The notes below the pieces were generated by a model. The model was not told the origin of the DNA and searched no databases. It saw nothing but the letters and a program-made list of their open reading frames with translations. A DNA stretch of 64,000 nucleotides from Gordius sp. MW1 (Eukaryota > Nematomorpha > Gordioida > Gordea > Gordiidae): contig OZ038527.1 of assembly GCA_964036665.1 (NCBI GenBank), forward strand, positions 13,671,835 through 13,735,834, written 5' to 3'. A program made the translations under genes and the position numbers. Positions 1-9,600 of the stretch are shown here, piece by piece; position 1 is the stretch's first letter, and each line of letters starts with the position of its first letter.

Positions 1-208
1 GACAGCTTTCATCGGATGAATACGGTTGAATAAAAAAATGTGAAAAATTTTGAGGTAAAAATATTTATTTTTTTCGATTCTATGTGAAAGAGCTTGAAAA
101 AATATATAAAAGTAAGCCGATTTGAGAATCCTATTATCCTCGATTGACTTCCGAAAAGAGGTTTTAAGCTGCGAGAACTATCATTTTGACAAAAGACAAC
201 GTTTTATT

Positions 209-235
209 GTTGCGATTAGTTTGTTGTATCGCAAC
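209..235. repeat. Inverted repeat (8-bp arms, 11-nt loop), one per monomer
   Basis: First clear copy in the array. GTTGCGAT at 209-216 and ATCGCAAC at 228-235 are perfect reverse complements around the loop TAGTTTGTTGT. The element recurs about every 344 bp but is intact only in monomers of the TATCGCAACG type. In many others the right arm reads TATCAAACG, TATCGTAACG or TATAGTAACG, or the left arm reads GTTGCAAT, which weakens the pairing. The interrupted copy has its left arm at 2955-2962 and its right arm at 6694-6701. Cruciform formation or protein binding is possible but not shown. Confidence 0.85.
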
Positions 236-268
236 GTGAGTGCTTAATTTTTAAAAACTGCTCTATGC

Positions 269-278
269 AATCATGATT
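269..278. repeat. 10-bp perfect palindrome AATCATGATT, representative copy
   Basis: AATCATGATT is its own reverse complement. It occurs in monomers carrying GCAATCATGATTTC. Monomers with GCGATCATGATTTC keep an 8-bp core palindrome (ATCATGAT). A third short dyad, TTCATC-G-GATGAA, lies at 8-20 of the same monomer. All three recur at fixed phase through the array with only occasional substitutions. Confidence 0.8.
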
Positions 279-2959
279 TCAAAGTAATAGTTTTCTGATT
301 CTGATAAATTTTTACTTTTTATCATGGAAACAACGTCTGAAAACGACAAATTTCATCGGATGAATACGGTTGAAAGAAAAAAATGTGAAAAGTTTTGAGG
401 TAAAAATATTTATTTTTTTCAATATGTGAAAGAGCTTGAAAAAATATATAAAAGTAAGCCGATTTGAGAATCCTATTATCTTCGATTGACTTCCGAAAAG
501 AGGATTTAAGCTCCGAGAACTATCATTTTGACAAAAGACAACGTTTTATTGTTGCGATTAGTTTGTTGTATCGTAACGTGAGTGCTTAATTTTTGAAAAT
601 TGCTCTATGCGATCATGATTTCAAAGTAATAGTTTTCTGATTCTGATAAATTTTTACTTTTTATCATGGAAACAACGTCTGAAAACGACAGCTTTCATCG
701 GATGAATACGGTTGAATAAAAAATGTGAAAAATTTTGAGGTAAAAATATTCATTTTTTTCGATTCTATGTGAAAGAGCGTATAAAAATATATAAAAATAA
801 GCCAATTTGAGAATCCTATTATCCTCGATTGACTTCCGAAAAGAGGTTTTAAGCTGCGAGAACTATCATTTTGACAAAAGACAACGTTTTATTGTTGCGA
901 TTAGTTTGTTGTATCAAACGTGACTGCTTAATTTTTGAAAACTGCTCTATGCGATCATGATTTCAAAGTAATAGTTTTCTAATTTAGATAAATTTTTACT
1001 TTTTATCATGGAAACAACGTCTAAAAACGACAACTTTCATCGGATGAATACTGTTGAATAAAAAAATGTGAAAATTTTTGAGGTAAAAATATTTATTTTT
1101 TTCAATTCTATGTGAAAGAGCTTGAAAAAATATATAAAAGTAAGCCGATTTGAGAATCCTATTATCCTTGATTGACTTCCGAAAAGAGGTTTTAAGCTGC
1201 GAGAACTATCATTTTGACAAAAGACAACGTTTTATTGTTGCGATTAGTTTGTTGTATCGCAACGTGAGTGCTTAATTTTTAAAAACTGCTCTATGCAATC
1301 ATGATTTCAAAGTAATAGTTTTCTGATTCTGATAAATTTTTACTTTTTATCATGGACGCAACGTCTGAAAACGACAACTTTCATCGGATGAATACGGTTG
1401 AAATAAAAAAATGTGGAAAATTTTAAGGTAAATATATTTATTTTTTTCGATTCTATGTGAAAGAGCTTGAAAAAATATATAAAAGTAAGCCGATTTGAGA
1501 ATCCTATTATCTTCGATTGACTTCCGAAAAGAGGTTTTAAGCTCCGAGAACTATCATTTTGACAAAAGACAACGTTTTATTGTTGCGATTAGTTTGTTGT
1601 ATCGTAACGTGAGTGCTTAATTTTTGAAAATTGCTCTATGCGATCATGATTTCAAAGTAATAGTTTTCTGATTCTGATAAATTTTTACTTTTTATCATGG
1701 AAACAACGTCTGAAAACGACAGCTTTCATCGGATGAATACGGTTGAATAAAAAATGTGAAAAATTTTGAGGTAAAAATATTCATTTTTTCCGATTCTATG
1801 TGAAAGAGCGGATAAAAATATATAAAAATAAGCCAATTTGAGAATCCTATTATCCTCGATTGACTTCCGAAAAGAGGTTTTAAGCTGCGAGAACTATCAT
1901 TTTGACAAAAGACAACGTTTTATTGTTGCGATTAGTTTGTTGTATCAAACGTGAGTGCTTAATTTTTGAAAACTGCTCTATGCGATCATGATTTCAAAGT
2001 AATAGTTTTCTAATTTAGATAAATTTTTACTTTTTATCATGGAAACAACGTCTAAAAACGACAACTTTCATCGGATGAATACTGTTGAATAAAACAATGT
2101 GAAAATTTTTGAGGTAAAAATATTTATTTTTTTCAATTCTATGTGAAAGAGCTTGAAAAAATATATAAAAGTAAGCCAATTTGAGAATCCTATTATCCTT
2201 GATTGACTTCCGAAAAGAGGTTTTAAGCTGCGAGAACTATCATTTTGACAAAAGACAACGTTTTATTGTTGCGATTAGTTTGTTGTATCGCAACGTGAGT
2301 GCTTAATTTTTAAAAACTGCTCTATGCAATCATGATTTCAAAGTAATAGTTTTCTGATTCTGATAAATTTTTACTTTTTATCATGGAAACAACGTCTAAA
2401 ACGACAACTTTCATCGGATGAATACGGTTGAAATAAAAAAATGTGAAAATTTTGAGGTAAATATATTTATTTTTTTCGATTCTATGTGAAAGAGCTTGAA
2501 AAAATATATAAAAGTAAGCCGATTTGAGAATCCTATTATCTTCGATTGACTTCCGAAAAGAGGTTTTAAGCTGCGAGAACTATCATTTTGACAAAAGACA
2601 ACGTTTTATTGTTGCGATTAGTTTGTTGTATCGCAACGTGAGTGCTTAATTTTTGAAAATTGCTCTATGCGATCATGATTTCAAAGTAATAGTTTTCTGA
2701 TTCTGATAAATTTTTACTTTTTATCATGGAAACAACGTCTGAAAACGACAACTTTCATCGGATGAATACGGTTGAATAAAAAAATGTAAAAAATTTTGAG
2801 GTAAAAATATTTATTTTTTTCGATTCTATGTGAAAGAGCGTAAAAAAATATATAAAAATAAGCCGATTTGAGAATCCTATTATCCTCGATTGACTTCCGA
2901 AAAGAGGTTTTAAGCTGCGAGAACTATCATTTTGACAAAAGATAATGTTTTATTGTTGC

Positions 2960-2963
<4 letters not shown>

Positions 2964-2990
<27 letters not shown>
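2964..2990 (-). other. Retrotransposon poly(A) tail
   Basis: The plus strand has 29 consecutive T at 2962-2990. The first two belong to the satellite GCGATT, leaving about 27 tail residues. This marks the RNA 3' end and the point where first-strand synthesis began on the satellite 3'-OH after GCGATT. A long, uncorrupted homopolymer suggests a fairly recent insertion, although homopolymer length is also prone to sequencing error. Confidence 0.85.
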
Positions 2991-2994
<4 letters not shown>

Positions 2995-3078
2995 TTTATT
3001 TGTTAAAAATCCGCTGACAGTAATATAATATAAATACATGAAATATAAAAGGCAAAATGCGCCGAATAAAATAATACA
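2991..3078 (-). other. Retrotransposon 3' UTR
   Basis: Roughly 88 bp between the TAG that ends the shifted C-terminal frame (3081-3079) and the poly(A) tail. If translation stops at the premature TAA instead, the untranslated part is about 240 bp. It is AT-rich and no stable stem is obvious by eye. In this element class the 3' UTR is normally what the RT recognises to start target-primed reverse transcription; that role here is by analogy. Confidence 0.7.
2995..3000 (-). promoter_or_regulatory. Polyadenylation signal AATAAA
   Basis: The minus strand reads AAATAAACTTT immediately before the poly(A) run. AATAAA lies only about 4 bases from the first tail A, closer than the typical 10-30 bases for a cellular cleavage site. 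It may be a true signal with a trimmed end, or chance in an AT-rich end. Confidence 0.5.
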
Positions 3079-3270
3079 CTATTCGGATATATCATCATCG
3101 AGGGGATCTTCCAAAATTGGCCAAGAATCCGCGAACGATTTAAAGTTGTACTTGGCTATAAGAATACCAAGTCTTTGTTTTAGTAAAAAGGGTACCGAAT
3201 GTTTAGACGGGGGAGAACGTCTTCCAACCTCTTTAAAAAAAGCTAAGGCCTGTTTGCCAAAGGTGTGAAC
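3079..3270 (-). pseudogene. Out-of-frame C-terminal end of the RT/RLE polyprotein
   Basis: About 63 codons on the minus strand, from VHTFGKQALAFF to a TAG at 3081-3079, read one base out of phase with the main ORF. The content fits the usual end of R2/NeSL-like RLE proteins: an ET(L/F)G-like motif (here HTFG), then a GRR segment, then a QRL...I..N pattern (here KQRLGILIAKYN). The main frame over the same bases gives CSHLWQTGLSFF and stops, which does not fit the family pattern. The shift lies near 3271-3268 and needs one base skipped, equivalent to a 1-bp insertion or a 2-bp loss. With it the protein would be near 968 residues. A T7 run just before the premature stop is an alternative place for an indel or slippage, but the HTFG match argues for the upstream position. 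Confidence 0.75.
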
Positions 3271-5986
3271 ACGAAGCAACCAATGGAATAAAAATATTTG
3301 AGGATAATAGGGCTTTGTATTTATTGGTTTTCCGCCCCTCTGCAACAGCTAAAGAATCATTGTTGCAGTTGGAGGGGGCAAATAGGTCAATACATGTGAA
3401 GTCCCATTTAAGGTGAAGACCATTGCTCCATGGGACTAAAGAAGATCCATCAGGACGCATACGTCCCTCCAAGGCGGGGTCCGATGGCTCCAAGATGGAT
3501 GGAATCTTTGCTCTCTTCAGGGCACTTTGAATTAAGGCGTTGGCCTTATTGTGTCTAGCATATTTGAATTTGTTTGCCAGGCAGTGTAAGGGATGCCTGG
3601 CTTGTTCGTCTACGAGTATGCTGCAATTTCGGCAAGTAAATGGCTTCGAAAATTTCACCCCTAGCCGGAGTGCTATGGAGTACGAAAGCTCCGAGTCCTC
3701 CAGCATCATCCCGGTGAGACAGCTTGGGTAAGCCTCTAGCCATTCGTGACCTGAGCCATCAAACAAAAACGACCTTAAATTAGAACACTGACTTGCATCG
3801 CTACTCGAAATTAGATAATCAACGGAGTGCAACACAAGTCCGGCATCCCAATCTCTTTGTCGTGAGGTTTGTGGCAAAGGTGTTTCGGGATTGGTGTTGT
3901 TTTCCCAAGTAGCTAAAGCAATGGGTAGAAGCGGGTCTTCTTTAACCGGATACAACTTAAAAATGGTATCTTGTACGGATTTATAAGATGAAATAAAGGA
4001 GACTAGAGATATTGAGGCCGGTGAGCGAATCCCTAAACCACCCGATTTGGTTGGTAGGGAAGCTTGTAACCAGCTATGAGTATTGAATTTAATATTTAAA
4101 ATAGATTGTAAAATAGATTTAATATTTTGTTCGAAGAGGTTTAAAATTTTCGAGTGTAAAAAAGCACTTGAAGAGCGAAAACAGTGCTGAATCTTTGAAA
4201 TATTAAAATAGTTTTTTATTATGTAAAAAGCGTGGTGTGAAGGCAGACACTTTAAGAGATCTAATTTCGACTTTAAAATAGAGAGATTTTTATCCAAATA
4301 AGTAGCGAGTCCAACTCTACCGCCTATGGGCGATCCAAGGTGGCACATAGCGTCTTTCTTGATTGCTAAAAAAGGGGTAACGTGGGGATATAATGTGTAG
4401 TCAGGGGGTTGAAAGATCTCACATTTGGTCTCATTTAGTCTAAGTTTTAAAATTGGTTCGAATTCTTTTATAATTTTGATAGCTTTAAAAACTTCGCGAG
4501 GATGGCCACAAAGGGTGGCATCGTCCAAGTACCATATATTTAATGATAGGTCGCATTCGTGCGATATTTTTTCTACTAAACTTTGAATACCTAAGCAAAA
4601 TAATGGCGGACCCAATGGGTCACCCTGTTGGATACCTTCAGTTGATTTAACTGTAAAATCCCCAAATCTTAAAAAGGATGTTGAGCCATAACTTAATAGG
4701 ATGTAGTTATGGAACTCTGGAAAATCCTCGAGGAAATTTTTAATAAGGATGTCTCTACGAATGCAATTGAAAGCGTTAGCAAAGTCTAATTTGACCATGC
4801 AATGGTCCGATGGTATGAATTCGAGGGCTAGCCTAGCGGCATGACTAGCAGCTTCGCAGCCTCCCTTTATTCCAAAACCTAATTGGTGTGGACTTAGGTT
4901 GATGGAAAGAATCGGTTTAATTTTATTGCATATTATTTTCGAAATAATCCTCCTAAATACTCCGCCAATAGCGATAGATCTTAGGGAATTATCTGGCTTC
5001 TTAATCGCTATCAATTTGGCGCCAAACAGAATAGGTATTATTTCATAAGGTATGTTCCCATTAACAATAAGGTTGCATAAAGATGTTATGGCCTTTAAGA
5101 GGCATGTTGAGTTAAGGTTATTCATTTTAAGTAAATCTTGGAGATATATAGGGCGGATTCCGTCTAGGCCAGCTGCAGAATCTAGGGGAAATGAGTTAAT
5201 GGCTTCGGCGACCTCAGCGGAATCTAAGGATATGTTGGATTTAGAGTGGGGATATTTATCTGAGGATGAAGAAGGAGGATGTTTTAGTATAAGCTGGTTG
5301 TAAGTTTCCTGTGTTGGGGCGATTGTATCGTTGCCATAAAACACCCTCAGAGCTCCTTTTGGATTAAAGTGGTTAATTTTGTTAGATACTAGCTTTGCAG
5401 TATGTTTCAGTGATGATGCAAAAGCAGGTTTTGTATGGGAAGAACATAAGGGTTTATTGATATCAAAAGTAACGATGGAGTCTTTTATCTGTTTAGATAG
5501 GTTTAAGTCTTCGGGAGGCCTGATAAAGAGAGTGTGGAATGAGAATTTAAGGATTTTGTCCCAATTAGCAAGGTTCATAGGATCATTAGTTATGGAGGTT
5601 ATCAAATTTATAATAAGTTGTTGAACAGCCTGTCTTGCCCCTCTAGGAATTCTAGATAACGTGTTAGGGAAGGAGAGAGTAAGGAAGGAATTACTCCATG
5701 AAAAATCTGGAGGTAAAACATTGGTTGGCAAGCTGTAATCATTAAAATCAAGGATATGGCTCTCTTCAACTTCTGCTTGATCATCCTCTACATTTGCTAT
5801 TAAAGGAGATGTTTGTTCTCCAATATCACCTATAATCGTTATAGGGGGGATTGCACTTACTGGTGGTGCTTTTTGACCAGAATATTTACATCTTGCTGAC
5901 ATAGGGCCATGTAAAAAGAAGAAGAAATTTTTATTTATTCCAATGATTCTCTTGCAGGAGGGGCAAAGTGCTTTAAGGTTAACCAT
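3233..5986 (-). CDS. Reverse transcriptase / restriction-like endonuclease polyprotein (C-terminus frameshifted)
   Basis: Encodes a 917-residue polyprotein expected to carry out target-primed reverse transcription, nicking target DNA and copying its own RNA there. Order of parts seen: an N-terminal zinc finger (C8, C11, H26, C33); a region around 95-165 with an IPRGAR motif; RT from about 255 to 560 with the early FPLDSAAGLDGIRP motif (266-279), catalytic D401 in VKLDFANAFN, QGDPLGP (454-460), the YLDD box with D488/D489, and LGSPIGG (550-556). A thumb-like region follows. The C-terminal part has a CCHC knuckle (C785, C788, H798, C802), then RPDG (D846), WDFTCID (D862/D867) and a KTNKYKAL segment, the pattern of the PD-(D/E)XK-like RLE. 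No APE endonuclease and no clear Myb motif was seen. The ATG at 5986 is the first after an in-frame TAA at 5998-5996. The frame breaks after residue ~905 and ends 12 residues later at 3235-3233, while the expected C-terminus continues in another frame. Confidence 0.92.
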   Translation of the reverse strand: MVNLKALCPSCKRIIGINKNFFFFLHGPMSARCKYSGQKAPPVSAIPPITIIGDIGEQTSPLIANVEDDQAEVEESHILDFNDYSLPTNVLPPDFSWSNSFLTLSFPNTLSRIPRGARQAVQQLIINLITSITNDPMNLANWDKILKFSFHTLFIRPPEDLNLSKQIKDSIVTFDINKPLCSSHTKPAFASSLKHTAKLVSNKINHFNPKGALRVFYGNDTIAPTQETYNQLILKHPPSSSSDKYPHSKSNISLDSAEVAEAINSFPLDSAAGLDGIRPIYLQDLLKMNNLNSTCLLKAITSLCNLIVNGNIPYEIIPILFGAKLIAIKKPDNSLRSIAIGGVFRRIISKIICNKIKPILSINLSPHQLGFGIKGGCEAASHAARLALEFIPSDHCMVKLDFANAFNCIRRDILIKNFLEDFPEFHNYILLSYGSTSFLRFGDFTVKSTEGIQQGDPLGPPLFCLGIQSLVEKISHECDLSLNIWYLDDATLCGHPREVFKAIKIIKEFEPILKLRLNETKCEIFQPPDYTLYPHVTPFLAIKKDAMCHLGSPIGGRVGLATYLDKNLSILKSKLDLLKCLPSHHAFYIIKNYFNISKIQHCFRSSSAFLHSKILNLFEQNIKSILQSILNIKFNTHSWLQASLPTKSGGLGIRSPASISLVSFISSYKSVQDTIFKLYPVKEDPLLPIALATWENNTNPETPLPQTSRQRDWDAGLVLHSVDYLISSSDASQCSNLRSFLFDGSGHEWLEAYPSCLTGMMLEDSELSYSIALRLGVKFSKPFTCRNCSILVDEQARHPLHCLANKFKYARHNKANALIQSALKRAKIPSILEPSDPALEGRMRPDGSSLVPWSNGLHLKWDFTCIDLFAPSNCNNDSLAVAEGRKTNKYKALLSSNIFIPLVASCSHLWQTGLSFF

Positions 5987-6685
5987 GAAAATATTTTAAA
6001 GCATAAGCTGCTTGGTGCAGACTCTTTTATGTGTACATCTTGTAATGGTTATGTAATGCTTTGGCATCAGATTGAATGAGTTGTATATGGAACTGCTTTA
6101 TAACTCAAATATTATACAACCTGTACACTATTGTTAAGAATTCAACATTGATATTTTATTTTTATTCACAAAAGTTCACAATTATTTAAGGAATTAACAT
6201 GCAATATGTCCACAAAAAGTAAATTAGTTTTAAAACACTATCCTTATAGTATAATAAATCTAAGGTTTATATGCCTATAGTGTCCAAGAGGGTTAGAAGA
6301 ATCATTATAATAGCAAGTTATTGAGGTGTTTGTAAGCAGATTTTCATGTTAAAACGAATTCGAGGTGATGATTAATACTTACTTGAGATTTGAGGAACAT
6401 CAATGTTGAATATTTTAATTCGGATATACCATAAAAAAAAACCTAGCAAGAATGTTGTTGCAATTGTTCAATAAATTGAAAGAATATTGTTCATGGTAAA
6501 TTTAATTGGCTTATGCGAAATACCCAGTCATAGATATATATATAGAGCAAGGAATATAAGTGGGATAACTTCAGGCTATAATGCGGTTATATATGTCTAG
6601 ATACGAATATTTGTTATATTTATTATATAAGATAAATGTAATGTAAATCTCTTGATCTTTATTTCTATTTCGTTTATCACGCGCT
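5987..6685 (-). other. Retrotransposon 5' UTR
   Basis: About 700 bp between the element's 5' boundary (around 6685) and the ATG at 5986. It is AT-rich, contains a short ATATATATAT run near 6533-6545, has no long open frame, and shows no similarity to the satellite monomer. R2-type elements often keep regulatory or ribozyme sequence here, but I could not pair the 5'-terminal GCGCGTG with a complementary stretch, so no ribozyme is called. Any promoter is unassigned. Confidence 0.7.
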
Positions 6686-9600
6686 TTTGTTGTATCGCAA
6701 CGTGAGTGCTTAATTTTTGAAAACTGCTCTATGCAATCATGATTTCAAAGTAATCGTTTTTTGATTATGATAAATTTACTTTTTATCATGGAAACAACGT
6801 CTGAAAACGACAGCTTTCATCGGATGAATACGGTTGAATAAAAAAATGTGAAAAATTTTGAGGTAAAAATATTTATTTTTTTCGATTCTATGTGAAAGAG
6901 CTTGAAAAAATATATAAAAGTAAGCCGATTTGAGAATCCTATTATATTCGATTGACTTCCGAAAAGAGCTTTTAAGCTGCGAGAACTATCATTTGGACAA
7001 AAGACAACGTTTTATTGTTGCGATTAGTTTGTTGTATCGTAACGTGAGTGCTTAATTTTTGAAAATTGCTCTATGCGATCATGATTTCAAAGTAATAGTT
7101 TTCTGATTCTGATAAATTTTTACTTTTTATCATGGAAACAATGTCTAAAAACGACAGCTTTCATCGGATGAATACGGTTGAATAAAAAAATGTGAAAAAT
7201 TGAGGTAAAAATATTTATTTTTTTCGATTCTATGTGAAAGAGCGTATAAAAATATATAAAAATAAGCCAATTTGAGAATCCTATTATACTCGATTGACTT
7301 CCGAAAAGAGGTTTTAAGCTGCGAGAACTATCATTTTGACAAAAGACAACGTTTTATTGTTGCGATTAGTTTGTTGTATCGTAACGTGAGTGCTTAATTT
7401 TTGAAAATTGCTCTATGCGATCATAATTTCAAAGTAATAGTTTTCTGATTCTGATGAATTGTTACTTTTTATTATGGAAACAACGTCTGAAAACGACAGC
7501 TTTCATCGGATGAATACGGTTGAATAAAAAAATGTGAAAAATTTTGAGGTAAAAATATTCATTTTTTTCGATTCTATGTGAAAGAGCGTAAAAAAATATA
7601 TAAAAATAAGCCGATTTGAGAATCCTATTATCCTCGATTGACTTTCGAAAAGAGGTTTTAAGCTGCGAGAACTATCATTTTGACAAAAGACAACGTTTTA
7701 TTGTTGCGATTAGTTTGTTGTATCGCAACGTGAGTGCTTAATTTTTGAAAACTGCTCTATGCAATCATGATTTCAAAGTAATAGTTTTCTGATTCTGATA
7801 AATTTTTACTTTTTATCATGGAAACAACGTCTGAAAACGACAACTTTCATCGGATGAATACGGTTGAATAAAAAAATATGAAAAATTTTGAGGTAAAAAT
7901 ATTCATTTTTTTTGATTCTATGTGAAAGAGCATAAAAAAATATATAAAAATAAGCCGATTTGAGAATCCTATTATCCTCGATTGACTTCCGAAAAGAGGT
8001 TTTAAGCTGCGAGAACTATCATTTTGACAAAAGACAACGTTTTATTGTTGCGATTAGTTTGTTGTATCGCAACGTGAGTGCTTAATTTTTGAAAACTGCT
8101 CTATGCAATCATGATTTCAAAGTAATAGTTTTCTGATTCTGATAAATTTTTACTTTTTATCATGGAAACAACGTCTGAAAACGACAGCTTTCATCGGATG
8201 AATACGGTTGAATAAAAAAATGTGAAAAATTTTGAGGTAAAAATATTTATTTTTTTCGACTCTATGTGAAAGAGCTTGAAAAAATATATAAAAGTAAGCC
8301 GATTTGAGAATACTATTATCTTCGATTGACTTCCGAAAAGAGGTTTTAAGCTGCGAGAACTATCATTTTGACAAAAGACAACGTTTTATTGTTGCAATTA
8401 GTTTGTTGTATCGCAACGTGAGTGCTTAATTTTTGAAAATTGCTCTATGCGATCATGATTTCAAAGTAATAGTTTTCTGATTCTGATAAATTTTTACTTT
8501 TTATCATGGAAACAACGTCTGAAAACGACAACTTTCATCGGATGAATACGGTTGAATAAAAAAATATGAAAAACTTTGAGGTAAAAATATTCATTTTTTT
8601 TGATTCTATGTGAAAGAGCGTAAAAAAATATATAAAAATAAGTCGATTTGAGAATCCTATTATCCTCGATTGACTTCCGAAAAGAGGTTTTAAGCTGCGA
8701 GAACTATCATTTTGACAAAAGACAACGTTTTATTGTTGCGATTAGTTAGTTGTATCAAACGTGAGTGCTTAATTTTTGAAAACTGCTCTATGCGAACATG
8801 ATTTCAAAGTAATAGTTTTCTGATTCTTATAAATTTTTACTTTTTATCATGGAAACAACGTCTAAAAACTACAACTTTCATCGGATGAATACGGTTGAAT
8901 AAAAAAATATGAAAAATTTTGAGTTAAAAATATTCATTTTTTTCGATTCTATGTGAAAGAGCGTAAAAATATATATAAAAATAAGTCGATTTGAGAATCC
9001 TATTATCCTCGATTGACTTCCGAAAAGAGGTTTTAAGCTGCGAGAACTATCATTTTGACAAAAGACAACGTTTTATTGTTGCGATTAGTTTGTTGTATCG
9101 CAACGTGAGTGCTTAATTTTTGAAAACTGCTCTATGCAATCATGATTTCAAAGTAATAGTTTTCTAATTCTGATAAATTTTTACTTTTTATCATGGAAAC
9201 AACGTCTGAAAACGACAGCTTTCATCGGATGAATACGGTTGAATAAAAAAATGTGAAAAATTTTGTGGTAAAAATATTCATTTTTTTCGATTCTATGTGA
9301 AAGAGCGTAAAAAAATATATAAAAATAAGCCGATTTGAGAATCCTATTATCCTCGATTGACTTCCGAAAAGAGGTTTTAAGCTGCGAGAACTATCATTTT
9401 GACAAAAGACAACGTTTTATTGTTGCGATTAGTTTGTTGTATCAAACGTGAGTGCTTAATTTTTGAAAACTGCTCTATGCGAACATGATTTCAAAGTAAT
9501 AGTTTTCTGATTCTGATAAATTTTTACTTTTTATCATGGAAACAACGTCTGAAAACGACAGCTTTCATCGGATGAATACGGTTGAATAAAAAAATGTGAA

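Larger units (their letters stand above)
1..2746 (+). repeat. Three-monomer higher-order repeat, about 1,031 bp
   Basis: Within the left block, variant-specific markers recur every third monomer. The unit at 687 (GAGCGTATAAAAATAT and TATCAAACG, then CTAATTTAGATAAA) matches the unit at 1718. The unit at 1029 (ACTGTTGAATAAA, TTTTTCAATTC) matches the one at 2060, and the unit at 1373 matches 2403. The offsets are 1,030-1,031 bp. Adjacent monomers differ more from each other than from the copy three units away, which is the usual signature of a higher-order repeat made by unequal exchange or replication slippage. Confidence 0.85.
1..2963 (+). repeat. Satellite array, left block (about 344-bp monomer)
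   Basis: Tandem head-to-tail satellite. Taking GACA(G/A)CTTTCATCGG as the monomer start, units begin at 1, 345, 687, 1029, 1373, 1718, 2060, 2403 and 2747, giving lengths of 342-345 bp. The ninth unit is cut at 2963 by the retrotransposon. Each monomer has an A/T-tract-rich first third, a TATATAAAA-type stretch, a strongly conserved middle (around TTAAGCTGCGAGAACTATC), and a final third ending in ATCATGGAAACAACGTCT. No coding potential is visible: the open frames are short, differ between copies, and are repeated only because the satellite repeats. The block continues leftward beyond the window. I do not recognise the satellite family. A centromeric or pericentromeric location is inference from array size only. 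Confidence 0.97.
2964..6685 (-). mobile_element. R2/NeSL/CRE-like non-LTR retrotransposon, near full length
   Basis: This 3.7-kb insertion interrupts a single satellite monomer. On the minus strand it runs from about 6685 (5' end) to a 27-nt poly(A) tail at 2990-2964, seen on the plus strand as a T run. It contains one long ORF encoding a zinc finger, a reverse transcriptase and a C-terminal CCHC plus restriction-like endonuclease, with UTRs on either side. There are no LTRs and no inverted terminal repeats. The left flank (2747-2963) and right flank (6686-6808), with two bases (AG) supplied, rebuild one normal monomer, so the boundaries are good to within a few bases. There is no target-site duplication. 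The exact clade (R2, R4/Dong, NeSL, Hero or a sister group) cannot be fixed by eye. This is the only copy in the window. Confidence 0.93.

Noticed and set aside
1-344. CENP-B box in the monomer
   Set aside because: TTTCATCGGATGAATACGG has loose resemblance, but the required TTCG....A..CGGG spacing is not met on either strand.
2962-2990. The T29 run as a satellite microsatellite expansion
   Set aside because: It lies exactly at the 3' end of a minus-strand element next to AATAAA, so it is the poly(A) tail.
3240-3250. Programmed frameshift at the T7 run before the premature stop
   Set aside because: The HTFG motif of the other frame begins about 20 bases upstream, so the break is better placed near 3270, and no stimulatory structure is evident.
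3038-3268. Plus-strand ORFs within the retrotransposon (also at 3540-3731, 5052-5303 and 5379-5624)
   Set aside because: They lie opposite the RT/RLE ORF, show no recognised motif, and are shadows of its codons.
6600-6685. HDV-like self-cleaving ribozyme at the retrotransposon 5' end, as in R2
   Set aside because: No complementary partner for the terminal GCGCGTG was found by eye, and the rest of the UTR shows no clear nested pairing. A structure search could reopen this.
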